Assembly: GCF_028689305.1 (NCBI RefSeq)
Contig: NZ_JAQTWM010000013.1
Location: 1-58,249, forward strand
Length of the DNA: 58,249 nucleotides
From: Rhodoferax sp.
GTDB taxonomy: Bacteria; Pseudomonadota; Gammaproteobacteria; Burkholderiales; Burkholderiaceae_C
Direction of reading: 5' to 3'
Part shown: piece after piece, positions 50,464-58,249 of the stretch
Layout of the letters: each line of letters opens with the position of its first letter
How positions within the stretch are numbered: position 1 is the first letter of the stretch
Program-made: the position numbers and the translations under genes
The notes under the pieces: generated by a model
Seen by the model: only the letters and a program-made list of their open reading frames with translations
Told to the model about the DNA's origin: nothing
Databases searched by the model: none

Positions 50464-51264
50464 ATGCGCCCTACTGAACCCATCGACATGACCACCACGC
50501 CTCTCAAACTCCAGGTTGAAAACATCCACAAGCGCTTTGGCGCCAATGAGGTGCTCAAAGGTGTGTCTCTGACCGCCCACGCCGGCGACGTGATCAGCAT
50601 CATTGGCAGCTCAGGTTCTGGCAAAAGCACGTTCCTGCGCTGCATCAACCTGCTGGAAAAGCCGCATCAGGGACGGATCAACGTGGCGGGTGAAGAACTG
50701 CACCTGACTGCCGCCTCAAACGGCGAACTGCATGCGGCCAACCCCGCCCAACTGGCGCGCCTGCGGACCAAGCTGGCCATGGTGTTCCAGCATTTCAACC
50801 TGTGGGCCCACATGACGGTGCTGCAAAACATCATTGAGGCCCCGGTGCATGTGATGAAGGTGCCACGCGACCAGGCGATAGACACCGCCCGCAAGTACCT
50901 GGCCAAGGTGGGGCTTGAAGGCAAGGAGGACAGCTACCCGGCCCATTTGAGTGGTGGCCAGCAGCAGCGTGTGGCCATTGCCCGGGCGCTGGCCATGGAG
51001 CCCGAGGTGATGCTGTTCGACGAACCCACCAGCGCCCTCGACCCGGAACTGGTGTCCGAGGTGCTCAAGGTCATGAAAAACCTGGCGCTGGAAGGGCGCA
51101 CCATGGTGGTGGTGACACACGAGATGGGTTTTGCCCGCGAGGTCTCCAATCACCTGATCTTTTTGCACCGCGGCCTGATTGAAGAGCAGGGTAACCCGGC
51201 CCAGGTGTTGGCCAGTCCGAAGAGTGTGCGCCTGGCTCAATTCCTGTCAGGCAGCCTCAAATAA
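50464..51264 (+). CDS. Amino-acid ABC transporter ATP-binding protein (HisP type)
   Basis: 266 aa. Walker A 'GSSGSGKST', Q-loop '[12 protein letters not shown]', signature 'LSGGQQQRV', Walker B '[15 protein letters not shown]' and H-loop '[11 protein letters not shown]' are all typical of polar amino-acid importers. '[20 protein letters not shown]' is a HisP hallmark. An internal ATG at 50488 could be the true start; the one at 50464 has AAGACG nearby. Confidence 0.92.
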   Translation: MRPTEPIDMTTTPLKLQVENIHKRFGANEVLKGVSLTAHAGDVISIIGSSGSGKSTFLRCINLLEKPHQGRINVAGEELHLTAASNGELHAANPAQLARLRTKLAMVFQHFNLWAHMTVLQNIIEAPVHVMKVPRDQAIDTARKYLAKVGLEGKEDSYPAHLSGGQQQRVAIARALAMEPEVMLFDEPTSALDPELVSEVLKVMKNLALEGRTMVVVTHEMGFAREVSNHLIFLHRGLIEEQGNPAQVLASPKSVRLAQFLSGSLK

Positions 51265-51265
51265 C

Positions 51266-52309
51266 ATGAACTGGCTGCACCACGCGATAGCCCAGATCGA
51301 GGCCGACTACCAGCGCAGTGCGGACACCCACCTGATCGCCCTGCCGCTGCCCGGTTTTGCCCGGCACGGCATTGACCTGTACCTGAAAGACGAATCCACC
51401 CACCCCACCGGCAGCCTGAAACACCGGCTGGCGCGTTCGCTGTTTCTCTACAGCCTGTGTAATGGCTGGCTGCACGAGGGGTCCACCGTGGTGGAGTCCT
51501 CCAGCGGCTCCACCGCCGTGAGCGAGGCCTACTTTGCCCGCCTGCTGGGCCTGCCCTTCATTGCGGTCATGCCCAAAAGCACCTCGGCAGAAAAAATTGC
51601 GCAAATCACGTTTTACGGCGGTCGCTGTCACCTGGTGGACAGTGCCTCAGCGGTTTACGACGAGGCCCGGGCGCTGGCCACCCAGACCGGCGGGCACTAC
51701 ATGGACCAGTTCACCTATGCCGAACGCGCCACCGACTGGCGCAGCAACAACAACATTGCGCAGAGCATGTTCAGCCAGATGGCGCGCGAACGGTTTCCGG
51801 TGCCCCGCTGGATTGTGGTGGGAGCTGGCACCGGCGGAACCAGCGCCACCATTGGCCGTTATGTGCGCTACCAGCGGCACGCCACCCAGGTCTGTGTGCC
51901 TGACCCGGTGGGCTCGGTGTTTGGCGCGTATTACCGCAGCGGCGATGCCAGTCTGACCGGCCCGGGCTCACGCATCGAAGGGATTGGCCGCCCCCGAGTG
52001 GAGGCCAGTTTCATCCGCACCCTGGTTGACCGGATGATCGACGTCGCGGATGTGGACTCGGTGGCGGCCATGCACATCCTCACCGATTTGCTGGGACGCA
52101 AGGTCGGGCCGTCCACCGGCACCAACTTTGTCGGCATGCTGGCACTGGCCTGCGAGATGCGCCACAAAGGGGAACGTGGCTCGATCCTGTCGCTGCTGTG
52201 TGACTCCGGAGAACGTTATCTGGGGTCGTACTTCGACCCGGTATGGGCACTGAACCACATTGGTGACAGCGGTGCCGCGCAGGCGCGGCTACGGGAACAA
52301 CTGACCTGA
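51266..52309 (+). CDS. Fold-type II PLP enzyme (cysteine synthase / desulfhydrase-like)
   Basis: 347 aa. '[20 protein letters not shown]' contains the PLP lysine (S-L-K-H-R), '[20 protein letters not shown]' the substrate loop, and '[20 protein letters not shown]' the phosphate-binding glycine loop. It resembles Cds1-type L-cysteine desulfhydrases and cysteine synthases. As the sixth gene of an uptake operon it more likely performs an elimination on the released amino acid than a biosynthetic step. The ATG at 51266 starts one base after the ATPase stop. Confidence 0.85.
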   Translation: MNWLHHAIAQIEADYQRSADTHLIALPLPGFARHGIDLYLKDESTHPTGSLKHRLARSLFLYSLCNGWLHEGSTVVESSSGSTAVSEAYFARLLGLPFIAVMPKSTSAEKIAQITFYGGRCHLVDSASAVYDEARALATQTGGHYMDQFTYAERATDWRSNNNIAQSMFSQMARERFPVPRWIVVGAGTGGTSATIGRYVRYQRHATQVCVPDPVGSVFGAYYRSGDASLTGPGSRIEGIGRPRVEASFIRTLVDRMIDVADVDSVAAMHILTDLLGRKVGPSTGTNFVGMLALACEMRHKGERGSILSLLCDSGERYLGSYFDPVWALNHIGDSGAAQARLREQLT

Positions 52310-52326
52310 TTGACCATCATCACACC

Positions 52327-53232
52327 ATGACCCCAACCCAATTTCCCGACGGCATGGCCTTTGTCCAAGGGCGTTATGTCCCCATTGCCGAGGCCGCCAT
52401 TCCCATCACTGACTGGGGGTTCCTGCGCTCCGACGCCACTTACGACGTAGTGACGGTCTGGGACGGCGCTTTTTTCCGTCTGGAGGCCCATCTGGAGCGC
52501 TTTCTCCACAGTTGCCAGCGCTGGCGCCTCGACCCGGGCCTGAATGCCCAGCAGATCACCGAGGTGCTGTCGCAATGTGTGCGTCTGAGCGGCTTGCGCT
52601 CGTCTTATGTCGAAATGATCTGCACCCGTGGCCAACCCGCCTGGGGGTCGCGTGACCCACGCCAGGCGGTCAACCAGTTTTATGCCTTTGCCGTGCCCTA
52701 TGTCTGGATCGCCAATGCCGAACAACGCGACCAGGGCCTGCATCTGAAGATCAGCGAGGTGCAGCGGATTCCGTCCACCTCGGTAGACCCACGGGCCAAG
52801 AACTACCACTGGAACGACCTGACCATGGGGCTGCTTGATGCCCTGGACGCCGGCGCTGACAGCGTGCTGCTGGTGGATGCGCAGGGTAACGTGGTGGAAG
52901 GCCCGGGATTCAACGTGTTCTGCCTCCGTCACGGCGCCCTGATCACGCCGGATGCCGGCATGCTTGAAGGCATCACCCGCCGCACCGTGATTGAAATCGC
53001 CCAGTCACGGGGCATGACCCCGCAGCTGCGCCCGCTGCCGGCTGACGAATTAAGACATGCCGACGAGGTTTTCATCACCACCTCGGGCGGTGGCATCCTG
53101 CCGGTGACCAGGGTCGACCAGTGCCAGATTGGTGACGGCCGCCCAGGCCCGATCACTCGCCAGCTGATCCAGACCTACTGGGACTGGCACCAAAACCCGG
53201 CCTACAGCCTGGCGATTGATTATTCGCGCTAA
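52327..53232 (+). CDS. Class IV aminotransferase
   Basis: 301 aa. It resembles branched-chain and D-amino-acid aminotransferases: 'AAIPITDWGFLRSDATYDVV', 'RLEAHLERFLHSC', the PLP lysine in 'DPRAKNYHWNDLTMGLLDA', 'VVEGPGFNVFCLRHG' and 'GMLEGITRRTVIEIA'. It would convert an amino acid to its keto acid at the end of the pathway encoded by this operon. The substrate side (L or D) cannot be told. Confidence 0.86.
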   Translation: MTPTQFPDGMAFVQGRYVPIAEAAIPITDWGFLRSDATYDVVTVWDGAFFRLEAHLERFLHSCQRWRLDPGLNAQQITEVLSQCVRLSGLRSSYVEMICTRGQPAWGSRDPRQAVNQFYAFAVPYVWIANAEQRDQGLHLKISEVQRIPSTSVDPRAKNYHWNDLTMGLLDALDAGADSVLLVDAQGNVVEGPGFNVFCLRHGALITPDAGMLEGITRRTVIEIAQSRGMTPQLRPLPADELRHADEVFITTSGGGILPVTRVDQCQIGDGRPGPITRQLIQTYWDWHQNPAYSLAIDYSR

Positions 53233-53281
53233 GGCCGGGACAACCTGGACAGATGGATGACCACACCCGTCAGACGGTGAA

Positions 53282-53647
53282 TCAATCCGTCTGACATTCA
53301 CGCCGTTGCAGTGCCGGCAAGCCGATCCTGGCGCGCATATCAAGACAATCCGGATTCGGCGAGCCGTCGGCCAGCCAGGTCACAAACTCCCGGCAGGTCG
53401 ACGGCCGGTTGGCATAGATGCTGCAACGGATACCCGGCTGGCCCAGTTGGCCCTGCAAGGCAAGACAGCGCCCGCCACCACGCTCGGTGCCTTTCATGCA
53501 GGCCATCACGTCATTGACCTTGCTGGCCAGCTCGGCAGGCACCCACCCGCCCGAGCCGTCAGACAACTCACCGCAATAAAAAGACACCCGGTAATAGGCA
53601 CAACAGGCACCGCAGGAGACACAGGGATTGTCGATGTGGTCAGACAT
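53282..53647 (-). CDS. YkgJ family cysteine-cluster protein
   Basis: 121 aa from MSDHIDNP. The cysteine pattern 'CVSCGACCAYYRVSFYCGE' and the later 'CSIYANRPSTCREF' define the YkgJ/CxxCxxCC family, thought to bind zinc or an iron-sulfur cluster; function unknown. The start lies only 17 bases beyond a strong hairpin with T-runs (53664-53690), so there is no room for a normal promoter between them. Either the gene is expressed by read-through or its promoter was displaced when the mobile element inserted. Confidence 0.83.
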   Translation of the reverse strand: MSDHIDNPCVSCGACCAYYRVSFYCGELSDGSGGWVPAELASKVNDVMACMKGTERGGGRCLALQGQLGQPGIRCSIYANRPSTCREFVTWLADGSPNPDCLDMRARIGLPALQRRECQTD

Positions 53648-53663
53648 GGCATGCGTCAGAAAC

Positions 53664-53690
53664 AAAAAAGCGCCTCAAGAGGCGCTTTTT
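53664..53690 (-). terminator. Rho-independent terminator hairpin
   Basis: Stem AAAAAGCGCCTC / GAGGCGCTTTTT with a two-base loop and T-runs on both strands, so it can act in both directions. On the minus strand it would end transcripts coming from the right, just before the YkgJ gene. It follows a tRNA-3'-end-like sequence by four bases, the position a tRNA terminator would take. Confidence 0.8.
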
Positions 53691-53693
53691 ATA

Positions 53694-53760
53694 TTGGCGG
53701 AACGGAGTCGTTCGAAAGATGGCAGAAAACCCGCATGAATGCTGGGTTTTGATTTTCAAA
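53694..53760 (-). other. Probable left boundary / attachment site of the mobile element
   Basis: On the minus strand the sequence TTCGAACGACTCCGTTCCGCCA-like ends with CCA four bases before the terminator. This resembles the T-loop and acceptor end of a tRNA, but the 5' half does not pair and one base is missing, so it is not a tRNA gene. To its right comes a second small hairpin (AAAACCC ... GGGTTTT, 53726-53750) and then element sequence. A tRNA-derived att site is plausible but not proven; no integrase gene is in view. Confidence 0.35.
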
Positions 53761-53775
53761 ATTTAAAAAGTACCC

Positions 53776-53817
53776 CCAGAAATACCCCCAGGCTACAACC
53801 GCTGGGGGTATTTCTGG
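53776..53817. repeat. Perfect 16-bp inverted repeat near the element's left end
   Basis: Arms CCAGAAATACCCCCAG (53776-53791) and its exact complement (53802-53817), with a 10-nt loop. A further TACCCCCAG lies just outside the left arm. Repeated TACCCCCAG units close to an element end suggest recombinase arm sites. Confidence 0.6.
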
Positions 53818-53908
53818 TGATCGGCGGTAGTGTCCGGTTGCTGGATACACCTGTATCGTGTATCGGGTGACTACCCAAGCCAAACATGTGCGCACGCACG
53901 GACGACGT

Positions 53909-53963
53909 GGGTCGAATTACCCCCGAAGGGTTTTGGTGTGGGAGTACCTATAGGGGGGTGTCA
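53909..53963 (-). repeat. Direct repeat encoding a 'VTPPxRYS' peptide, copy A
   Basis: Shares GTCGAATTACCC and GGAGTACCTATAGGGGGGTG with copy B at 54270. On the minus strand it reads ATG-VTPPYRYSHTKTLRG-stop, only 16 codons. I take it as the surviving 3' end of a lost gene related to the small gene at 54279. Confidence 0.55.
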
Positions 53964-54049
53964 CCATGTCATGTCAGATCAGCGAACCCCATCCAACCCG
54001 GCAGGATTTGAGGTGATTTGTGCGTATTTCATCGGAGAGGCGCCCAAAA

Positions 54050-54170
54050 AAGTTGGGGGCACTGGGGGCAACTGTGGATAACTGCCCTAAGTCATTGTCG
54101 CCATTGATGAAATCTGCCCCCAAAATTTTGGGGGCAAATCGTTTTTGTTTGGGGGCACTGGGGGCAAATC
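54050..54170. other. Origin-like cluster: G-rich direct repeats, DnaA box and palindrome
   Basis: TTGGGGGCACTGGGGGCAA occurs exactly at 54053-54071 and 54149-54167. A perfect 22-bp palindrome with half-site TGCCCCCAAAA lies at 54115-54136, and its right half leads into a further GGGGGCAAATCGTTT unit also seen at 54161. A perfect DnaA box (TGTGGATAA, complement of TTATCCACA) is at 54073-54081. Repeats, box and palindrome in 120 bp, 300 bp from a primase/helicase gene, fit the replication origin of the mobile element. Confidence 0.5.
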
Positions 54171-54269
54171 GTTCCGTTGTCGTTCGCTGACGTTCAGAAA
54201 CCGGACAACGGGCAAGAAATAGGACCAAAAACCGGACTTTTCCACGCCACAGCAGCTAGCGGAAGCACG

Positions 54270-54328
54270 GGGGTCGAATTACCCGGATGGCGTTTTGCTC
54301 CAGGAGTACCTATGGGGGGGTGTCACCC
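54270..54328 (-). repeat. Direct repeat encoding a 'VTPPxRYS' peptide, copy B
   Basis: Shares GTCGAATTACCC and GGAGTACCTAT-GGGGGG-TGTCACC with copy A. On the minus strand it encodes the end of the small gene (GVTPPHRYSWSKTPSG and stop). Confidence 0.55.
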
Positions 54329-54488
54329 CCACCTTGGTGCTGGAATCAAGCAGCGCCAGGCTTTTGCAGCGCGGGTAGAACTCCACCACGCCGCCGCCCA
54401 CACGCGGACCGGTACACGCTGACGCAGTGGCCACGCTGGCACTGTTGGCCAGGTGGGCAATGGCATTGGTCTGGTGCTTACAGCTCAA
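54279..54488 (-). CDS. Possible small gene downstream of the primase
   Basis: An open frame of 69 codons if it begins at the TTG at 54488, overlapping the primase stop by 11 bases. The peptide (HQTNAIAHLANSASVATASA, VVEFYPRCKSLALLDSSTKV, GVTPPHRYSWSKTPSG) looks protein-like, and its last 16 residues recur in the nearby direct repeat at 53909, which supports translation. No ATG is available outside the primase gene, and no family is recognised. Confidence 0.3.
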   Translation of the reverse strand: MSCKHQTNAIAHLANSASVATASACTGPRVGGGVVEFYPRCKSLALLDSSTKVGVTPPHRYSWSKTPSG

Positions 54489-57417
54489 GCTCAAAGATGG
54501 CAGGCGGGATGCGATAGCACCACGTATTGCCAAGGCCAGGCAGACGGGCCTTGCAGTCATGTAGGCGGCCCTTGTCGGGCAACAGGCACCCATGATTAAG
54601 CAGCACGCTGGCCACGGCCTTGTAGTCAAACCCTTGGCACACCTCACCCCTGAAGGTTTCAGCCAGGATGAAGTATTCAAAGCTCACACCTTCACCCAGG
54701 GCTGCGGGCATGCGGTCGCCAAACTCTGCACCGTGCTGGCTGTTGGTCTTGATGGGTTCACCTTGATCGTTGAGCATGCGCCGCACCCCGGCCCGCTGCA
54801 AGGTCTTGGGGGCGTGATCATCACTGCCACGGTGCCACATGGCAAAGCGGCCTTCACCGTGGGTTTCCAGAAAGCGGCGCACTTGCCGCAGCATGGCTGT
54901 CACCTCACTACTGCCAGCGCCGCCGCGTGAGCTTATCCAGGCATCAAAGCAAATCTTTGCCGCCCTGGTAGCCTCACCTTCAGGCCAGCCCGTTAAGCCC
55001 GCTTGCGTAGCCAGCTCACCCGCTGCGGCTATCAATGCAAAGCGCCGCGCCCCACGCTTGACCTGCCCGGCTGCACCGCTGGGCAACAGCATCGCCTCGG
55101 TCGCGTCGATGCGCTCACGCATCAGCGCCGCCAGGCCATCGGTGTGACTGACCAAGTATTCAAGCCAGGCCCGCCCTGGTGTGCCATAGCAGCGGCCCGC
55201 GTGTTGCATCACCCAGCCCGATAGCTCGTGCCCACTGGCGAATTCATGGAGTGTCTCAAGCGCTGACTCTGGAGCTACCTCGGTAGGGATGGGGATCATC
55301 CGCACTTCTTGCCCGCCCTTCATCTTGCCGCCCACGCTTTCCATGTGCTGGGACAACGTGACTTCACCACTACTCAGGAACAGCAGCCGCCAGGTGGCTT
55401 TAGGGCGTAAGCCGCCTGCCCCTTTGCTGCGGGTTTTGCCCATTCCGTCAGCCAACATATAGGCCGACTGCCCCGCGTCTGACGCATCCATTTGCCCCAG
55501 CTCGTCAAGGATTAGCGTGCAGTCATTGTGCTGTTCGCCCTGGTACTCAAGGCCGTTTGAGCTGGCCCGCCACTTTTGCATGTAGCTGTCAGGGTCTTTT
55601 TCTGTGCCCTTGCCCCACACGCTAGCGGCCAACAGAAAGCATGTGGTTTTACCAATACTGCTTTTCCCTGTGTAGTGCACCCCGCCGCCTGTGGTGCCCG
55701 GTGCCCACACCAACAGCGGCCCGGCAAAGGCCGTGGCCACCGCAAACGCAGCCCGGCTATTGCCAATGCACAGCCGCCCAAGGTCTTGCTGCCATTGATC
55801 CAGATGGCCGCGCTGGTTGAAGTTGGCTTCAATGCCCGCCTCACTGTGAAAAATCACCCGCTCCCCGGAGGGGTTGGTTCCCAGTGTTTCGTTGGGCAAA
55901 ACGTAGCAGCGGCCATGCCAGCCCACACGGGGCACGTGCCGCACCAGCTCCAAAGTGGCAGGGTTACGACTTTGAAAATATTCGGTCAGCCAGCCCCTGC
56001 GCTTGGCATCGGTGGGGGTCATGAAGCCCTGACTGAGCAACGCGGCGCGGTAGGCCGTGCCATCGCCTGACAGCATGGTCAAGGGCATCAACCAGCAGCG
56101 GCCCTTCTTGAACGGGGTGTCAAACTCCAGCAGCAGCGCGGCCTGGTTGTCTTGCGCATCGCGTGCCAGCCCGGTGACGCGAAGCGGGCCGCACACCCTG
56201 CGCGGTGTGCCGCCATCGTCGCCGGGTGGTGTGAACCACAGGCCATCATTATTGACTTGGAAACGATCAAAAGCGCCAGCACTTGCAGCGTTTTCGGGCG
56301 GTGCTGATTTGGGGCCGCTGGGCTTGCGTGGTGTGGCCTTGGTGGGGTTGCTTGTCTTTTCTGATGGCGGGGCGCTTGGGGTCATTGGGTAGGGTTCGCG
56401 GGTGTCTATGGCGTGATGCAGCACCAGGCGCACGGCTTCAATGCCTGCGGCTGCCGCCATGTCGTTGAAGTCGCTACCGACCTCGGGCAAACCTTCGGGA
56501 AAAACTGCCAGGCCACCCACTGCCTTGGCCGCTGCTTCGGCCTTGGTGCGTCCGGGGTTGTGGCCTTTTTCTGCAAAGGTCTGACGATCATCGTCACCAC
56601 ACAGCACCAGCAAGGCTGCGGGGTAGAGTTGGCGCAGGGCTTTGGCCACGTGGATCAGGTTGCCCGCGTCAAAGGCCACAGCCACCGGGTAGCCCGTGGC
56701 CTGGTGCACGCTGGCGCAAGTGGCGTAGCCCTCCCCAATCATCAGCACAGCAGGCCCGGCGGGGTCGGTGCCCAGATCACCAATCAAGTGCCACAGGCCC
56801 GACTTGCGGCCACCCTTCAAAAACAGTTTGTCAGTGCCACCACTGGCAGGCCTGTCGGGGGCGATGCGTTGCACGTTCCACAGCTTGCCGTCAGCGTCAC
56901 GCAGGGGCACCAGCACCCGACCATCGGCGGCAAAGCGCACACCGTAGGGCTGCACTGCCTTGCGGGTCAGGTAGGCGCTGGTGCCTGACTCGCTGGCGCT
57001 GTCCCAAAGCAATGCAGCCTCGGCAGCAGCGTGGTCGTGGGCGGCTTGTTCTTTGGCGGCATCGGCTTGCTGGCGCTGGGCACGCTCACGGGCCAGGCGT
57101 GCCACGGCTTCGGGGTCTGGCTTGGCTGGCGCTTGGTCAGGCTGGGGCAGCACAAAGCCGTTTTGTTTGGCCAGGTGCAGCAGCGTGCCAATGCCCACGC
57201 CGCCACCTGCCTTGACGCTGTTCCAGGTGGAGCGGGTGGCCTTGATGTCGTAGCCTTTAGCCGAAGCGCTCCAGTCGGTGAACAGGTCGCGGCCTGTTTC
57301 GTCTGGGTATTCGCTCTTGATGGCCATGGCCACCCGTGCCCATTCATCACGCGGCAGGTTCGGCGGGATGTGAGCCAGGGCGGCGCGGATCAGGTCGGGG
57401 GTTGGACTTGTTTTCAT
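54478..57417 (-). CDS. Mobile-element primase/helicase (PriCT-2, Toprim, DUF927)
   Basis: 979 aa from the ATG at 57417, which has AAGGGAA in front; a GTG seven codons earlier is less likely. Residues about 8-80 are a PriCT-2 primase C-terminal-type domain ('IRAALAHIPPNLPRDEWARV'). A Toprim domain spans about 220-325 ('VLMIGEGYATCASVHQATG', 'LLVLCGDDDRQ'). The DUF927 superfamily 2/3-like helicase follows from about 385, with Walker A 'GKSSIGKTT' (584-592) and Walker B 'CTLILDELGQMD'. Such fused enzymes start replication of phage satellites, prophages and integrative elements. The origin-like cluster lies just downstream. Confidence 0.87.
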   Translation of the reverse strand: MKTSPTPDLIRAALAHIPPNLPRDEWARVAMAIKSEYPDETGRDLFTDWSASAKGYDIKATRSTWNSVKAGGGVGIGTLLHLAKQNGFVLPQPDQAPAKPDPEAVARLARERAQRQQADAAKEQAAHDHAAAEAALLWDSASESGTSAYLTRKAVQPYGVRFAADGRVLVPLRDADGKLWNVQRIAPDRPASGGTDKLFLKGGRKSGLWHLIGDLGTDPAGPAVLMIGEGYATCASVHQATGYPVAVAFDAGNLIHVAKALRQLYPAALLVLCGDDDRQTFAEKGHNPGRTKAEAAAKAVGGLAVFPEGLPEVGSDFNDMAAAAGIEAVRLVLHHAIDTREPYPMTPSAPPSEKTSNPTKATPRKPSGPKSAPPENAASAGAFDRFQVNNDGLWFTPPGDDGGTPRRVCGPLRVTGLARDAQDNQAALLLEFDTPFKKGRCWLMPLTMLSGDGTAYRAALLSQGFMTPTDAKRRGWLTEYFQSRNPATLELVRHVPRVGWHGRCYVLPNETLGTNPSGERVIFHSEAGIEANFNQRGHLDQWQQDLGRLCIGNSRAAFAVATAFAGPLLVWAPGTTGGGVHYTGKSSIGKTTCFLLAASVWGKGTEKDPDSYMQKWRASSNGLEYQGEQHNDCTLILDELGQMDASDAGQSAYMLADGMGKTRSKGAGGLRPKATWRLLFLSSGEVTLSQHMESVGGKMKGGQEVRMIPIPTEVAPESALETLHEFASGHELSGWVMQHAGRCYGTPGRAWLEYLVSHTDGLAALMRERIDATEAMLLPSGAAGQVKRGARRFALIAAAGELATQAGLTGWPEGEATRAAKICFDAWISSRGGAGSSEVTAMLRQVRRFLETHGEGRFAMWHRGSDDHAPKTLQRAGVRRMLNDQGEPIKTNSQHGAEFGDRMPAALGEGVSFEYFILAETFRGEVCQGFDYKAVASVLLNHGCLLPDKGRLHDCKARLPGLGNTWCYRIPPAIFELEL

Positions 57418-57434
57418 GTTCCCTTGTGAGCGGG

Positions 57435-58249
57435 TCACATGCCTGCTGATCTCTGAGCCCGCTGCAGCGCGGCGATCAAGTTCTTGGCGTCAGTGTCACT
57501 GGCCGCATTGATGGCCGTGTTGCGGCCATCAATGTTGAGATTGACGGTGTAGATGTGTTTGGTGGGAGTGTTGCCACCAGCGTCAGTACCCGCCTGATCA
57601 TCAATGGCCTGGGCGCGTTTCTGGCCTTTGAGGCGGTTGACCTGGGCACGGTACTCGGATTCTGTCCAGGAGTCCACGGCCTGTGCCAGGCCAGAGCCAT
57701 CAGGCATGCTGGTGGCGTAGGCTTGGCGCTGCTGCTGTTTCCAGTTCTCGTACCAAACTTGCGCCTCTCCCAAGCTTGTGAAATTGGGCACGATGTCCAT
57801 CTGACTGCGGCTGTTTTTAAGCCACGTCTCTTGATCGGTTTTGCTTTGCTGGCTGGCGTCGGCCCATTTGGCCTGCTCTTGGGCAAAGCCTGCGGCCAGG
57901 TGCTGGCCGTCCTTGCGCAATGCCGTTGATTCCTGCATCAGAGCCTTGCCTTTGTCGCTGGTGGCCTCGTAGGCAGCGTTCTTGAGGGCCAGATAAGCGC
58001 CCGTGGCGGCTTCCAGGTTGCGGGTCAGGCCGCTGACTGATCCTGCGGCATCCGTCATGCCACTGACGATGCTGTCGCCCGTGGCGCTGCTTTGCACTTG
58101 CAGACCCCGCATGGCGGCCTGCGCCTTGAGGGTGTCAGTGGCTACACCGTTGTTGGCTGCTATGGCTGATTCAGCGTAGGTTGTAAATGCTTTTTGCATG
58201 TCAGCCGTGCTTACACGCGTATCAGCACTCACACGATCCCATGCCGCCT
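57435..58249 (-). CDS. Phage tail tape-measure protein, C-terminal part (5' end outside window)
   Basis: The frame is open to the right edge, so only the last 271 or so codons are visible. 'AFTTYAESAIAANNGVATDT', 'LKAQAAMRGLQVQSSATGDS', a long glutamine- and lysine-rich helical stretch, and the closing 'YTVNLNIDGRNTAINAASDT', 'DAKNLIAALQRAQRSAG' match the end of lambda-like tape-measure proteins, which set tail length and line the tail tube. The stop is 17 bp from the primase start. That neighbour is odd: tape-measure genes are normally followed by minor tail genes. Confidence 0.72.
   Translation of the reverse strand, partial: AAWDRVSADTRVSTADMQKAFTTYAESAIAANNGVATDTLKAQAAMRGLQVQSSATGDSIVSGMTDAAGSVSGLTRNLEAATGAYLALKNAAYEATSDKGKALMQESTALRKDGQHLAAGFAQEQAKWADASQQSKTDQETWLKNSRSQMDIVPNFTSLGEAQVWYENWKQQQRQAYATSMPDGSGLAQAVDSWTESEYRAQVNRLKGQKRAQAIDDQAGTDAGGNTPTKHIYTVNLNIDGRNTAINAASDTDAKNLIAALQRAQRSAGM

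Noticed and set aside
53694-53780. Possible tRNA gene on the minus strand
   Set aside because: Only a T-loop-like and acceptor-like end with CCA is present. The 5' T-stem does not pair, the acceptor part is one base short, and no D- or anticodon arm can be found.
54053-54167. CRISPR array
   Set aside because: Only two exact G-rich repeats with a single 77-bp interval, no regular spacers and no cas genes.

Overview
The window looks like chromosome of a betaproteobacterium in the Burkholderiales, most probably a Comamonadaceae member close to Rhodoferax. This is inferred from dense high-GC coding with many overlapping genes, a class I-type PHA synthase, an internal IPTL-like sorting signal, and a short interspersed repeat (stem GCTAT/ATAGC followed by CCGGGCTAGAGGCC) of a kind I associate with that family. 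No database search was possible, so the taxonomy is inference. I see no rRNA, intact tRNA or CRISPR array.

Layout: (i) 1-7.2 kb is a worn region. It holds a partial CoA-binding protein gene, an IS4-family insertion sequence (388-1980), a lipoprotein gene, two genes with internal deletions (DUF924 and DUF427 remnants), a membrane-anchored Mrr-like nuclease, uridine kinase and an M14 peptidase, with interspersed repeats between them. (ii) 7.2-23.1 kb is ordinary metabolism and regulation: an adenylate-forming enzyme, phaC, an EamA exporter with a tautomerase, two LysR genes, a TetR-DUF2867-UbiB-like kinase operon, an MDR oxidoreductase, a VOC protein, a DUF4139 protein, DUF1653 and TfoX-like proteins, a luciferase-like monooxygenase, a YitT-type protein, and a 4Fe-4S protein flanked by a 70-bp direct repeat that carries a DnaA box. 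(iii) 23.3-33.4 kb is one minus-strand operon: NarL-type response regulator, hybrid histidine kinase, and two giant paralogues (1278 and 1303 aa) with the order SARP winged helix, BTAD, degenerate nucleotide-cyclase domain, AAA ATPase, TPR. A divergent gene encodes an exported protein with an internal IPTL-like sorting motif. (iv) 34.3-36.8 kb is a MerR/TipA-like regulator and an MFS exporter, each behind a 19-bp-spacer promoter with the same kind of dyad. (v) 36.9-43.7 kb is a tightly overlapping operon: a YeeE/YedE pair, miaA, an ABC ATPase, fused pabB-pabC, and an FtsX-type permease. Two of these genes carry a copy of the interspersed repeat in frame. (vi) 43.7-53.2 kb is a PhnD-PAS-GGDEF-EAL protein divergent from a seven-gene amino-acid uptake and catabolism operon (ABC importer, AstE-like deacylase, fold-type II PLP enzyme, class IV aminotransferase). 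(vii) From about 53.69 kb the sequence becomes a mobile element: a tRNA-3'-end-like scar after a terminator, inverted and direct repeats, an origin-like cluster, a large PriCT-Toprim-DUF927 primase/helicase, and directly upstream of it the 3' part of a phage tail tape-measure gene that runs off the window.

The most unusual items are the paired SARP-cyclase-AAA-TPR regulators, whose cyclase domains both lack the metal-binding aspartates, together with their own two-component system; the repeats that became coding sequence in miaA and the permease; the origin-like cluster next to the primase; and the tape-measure/primase junction.
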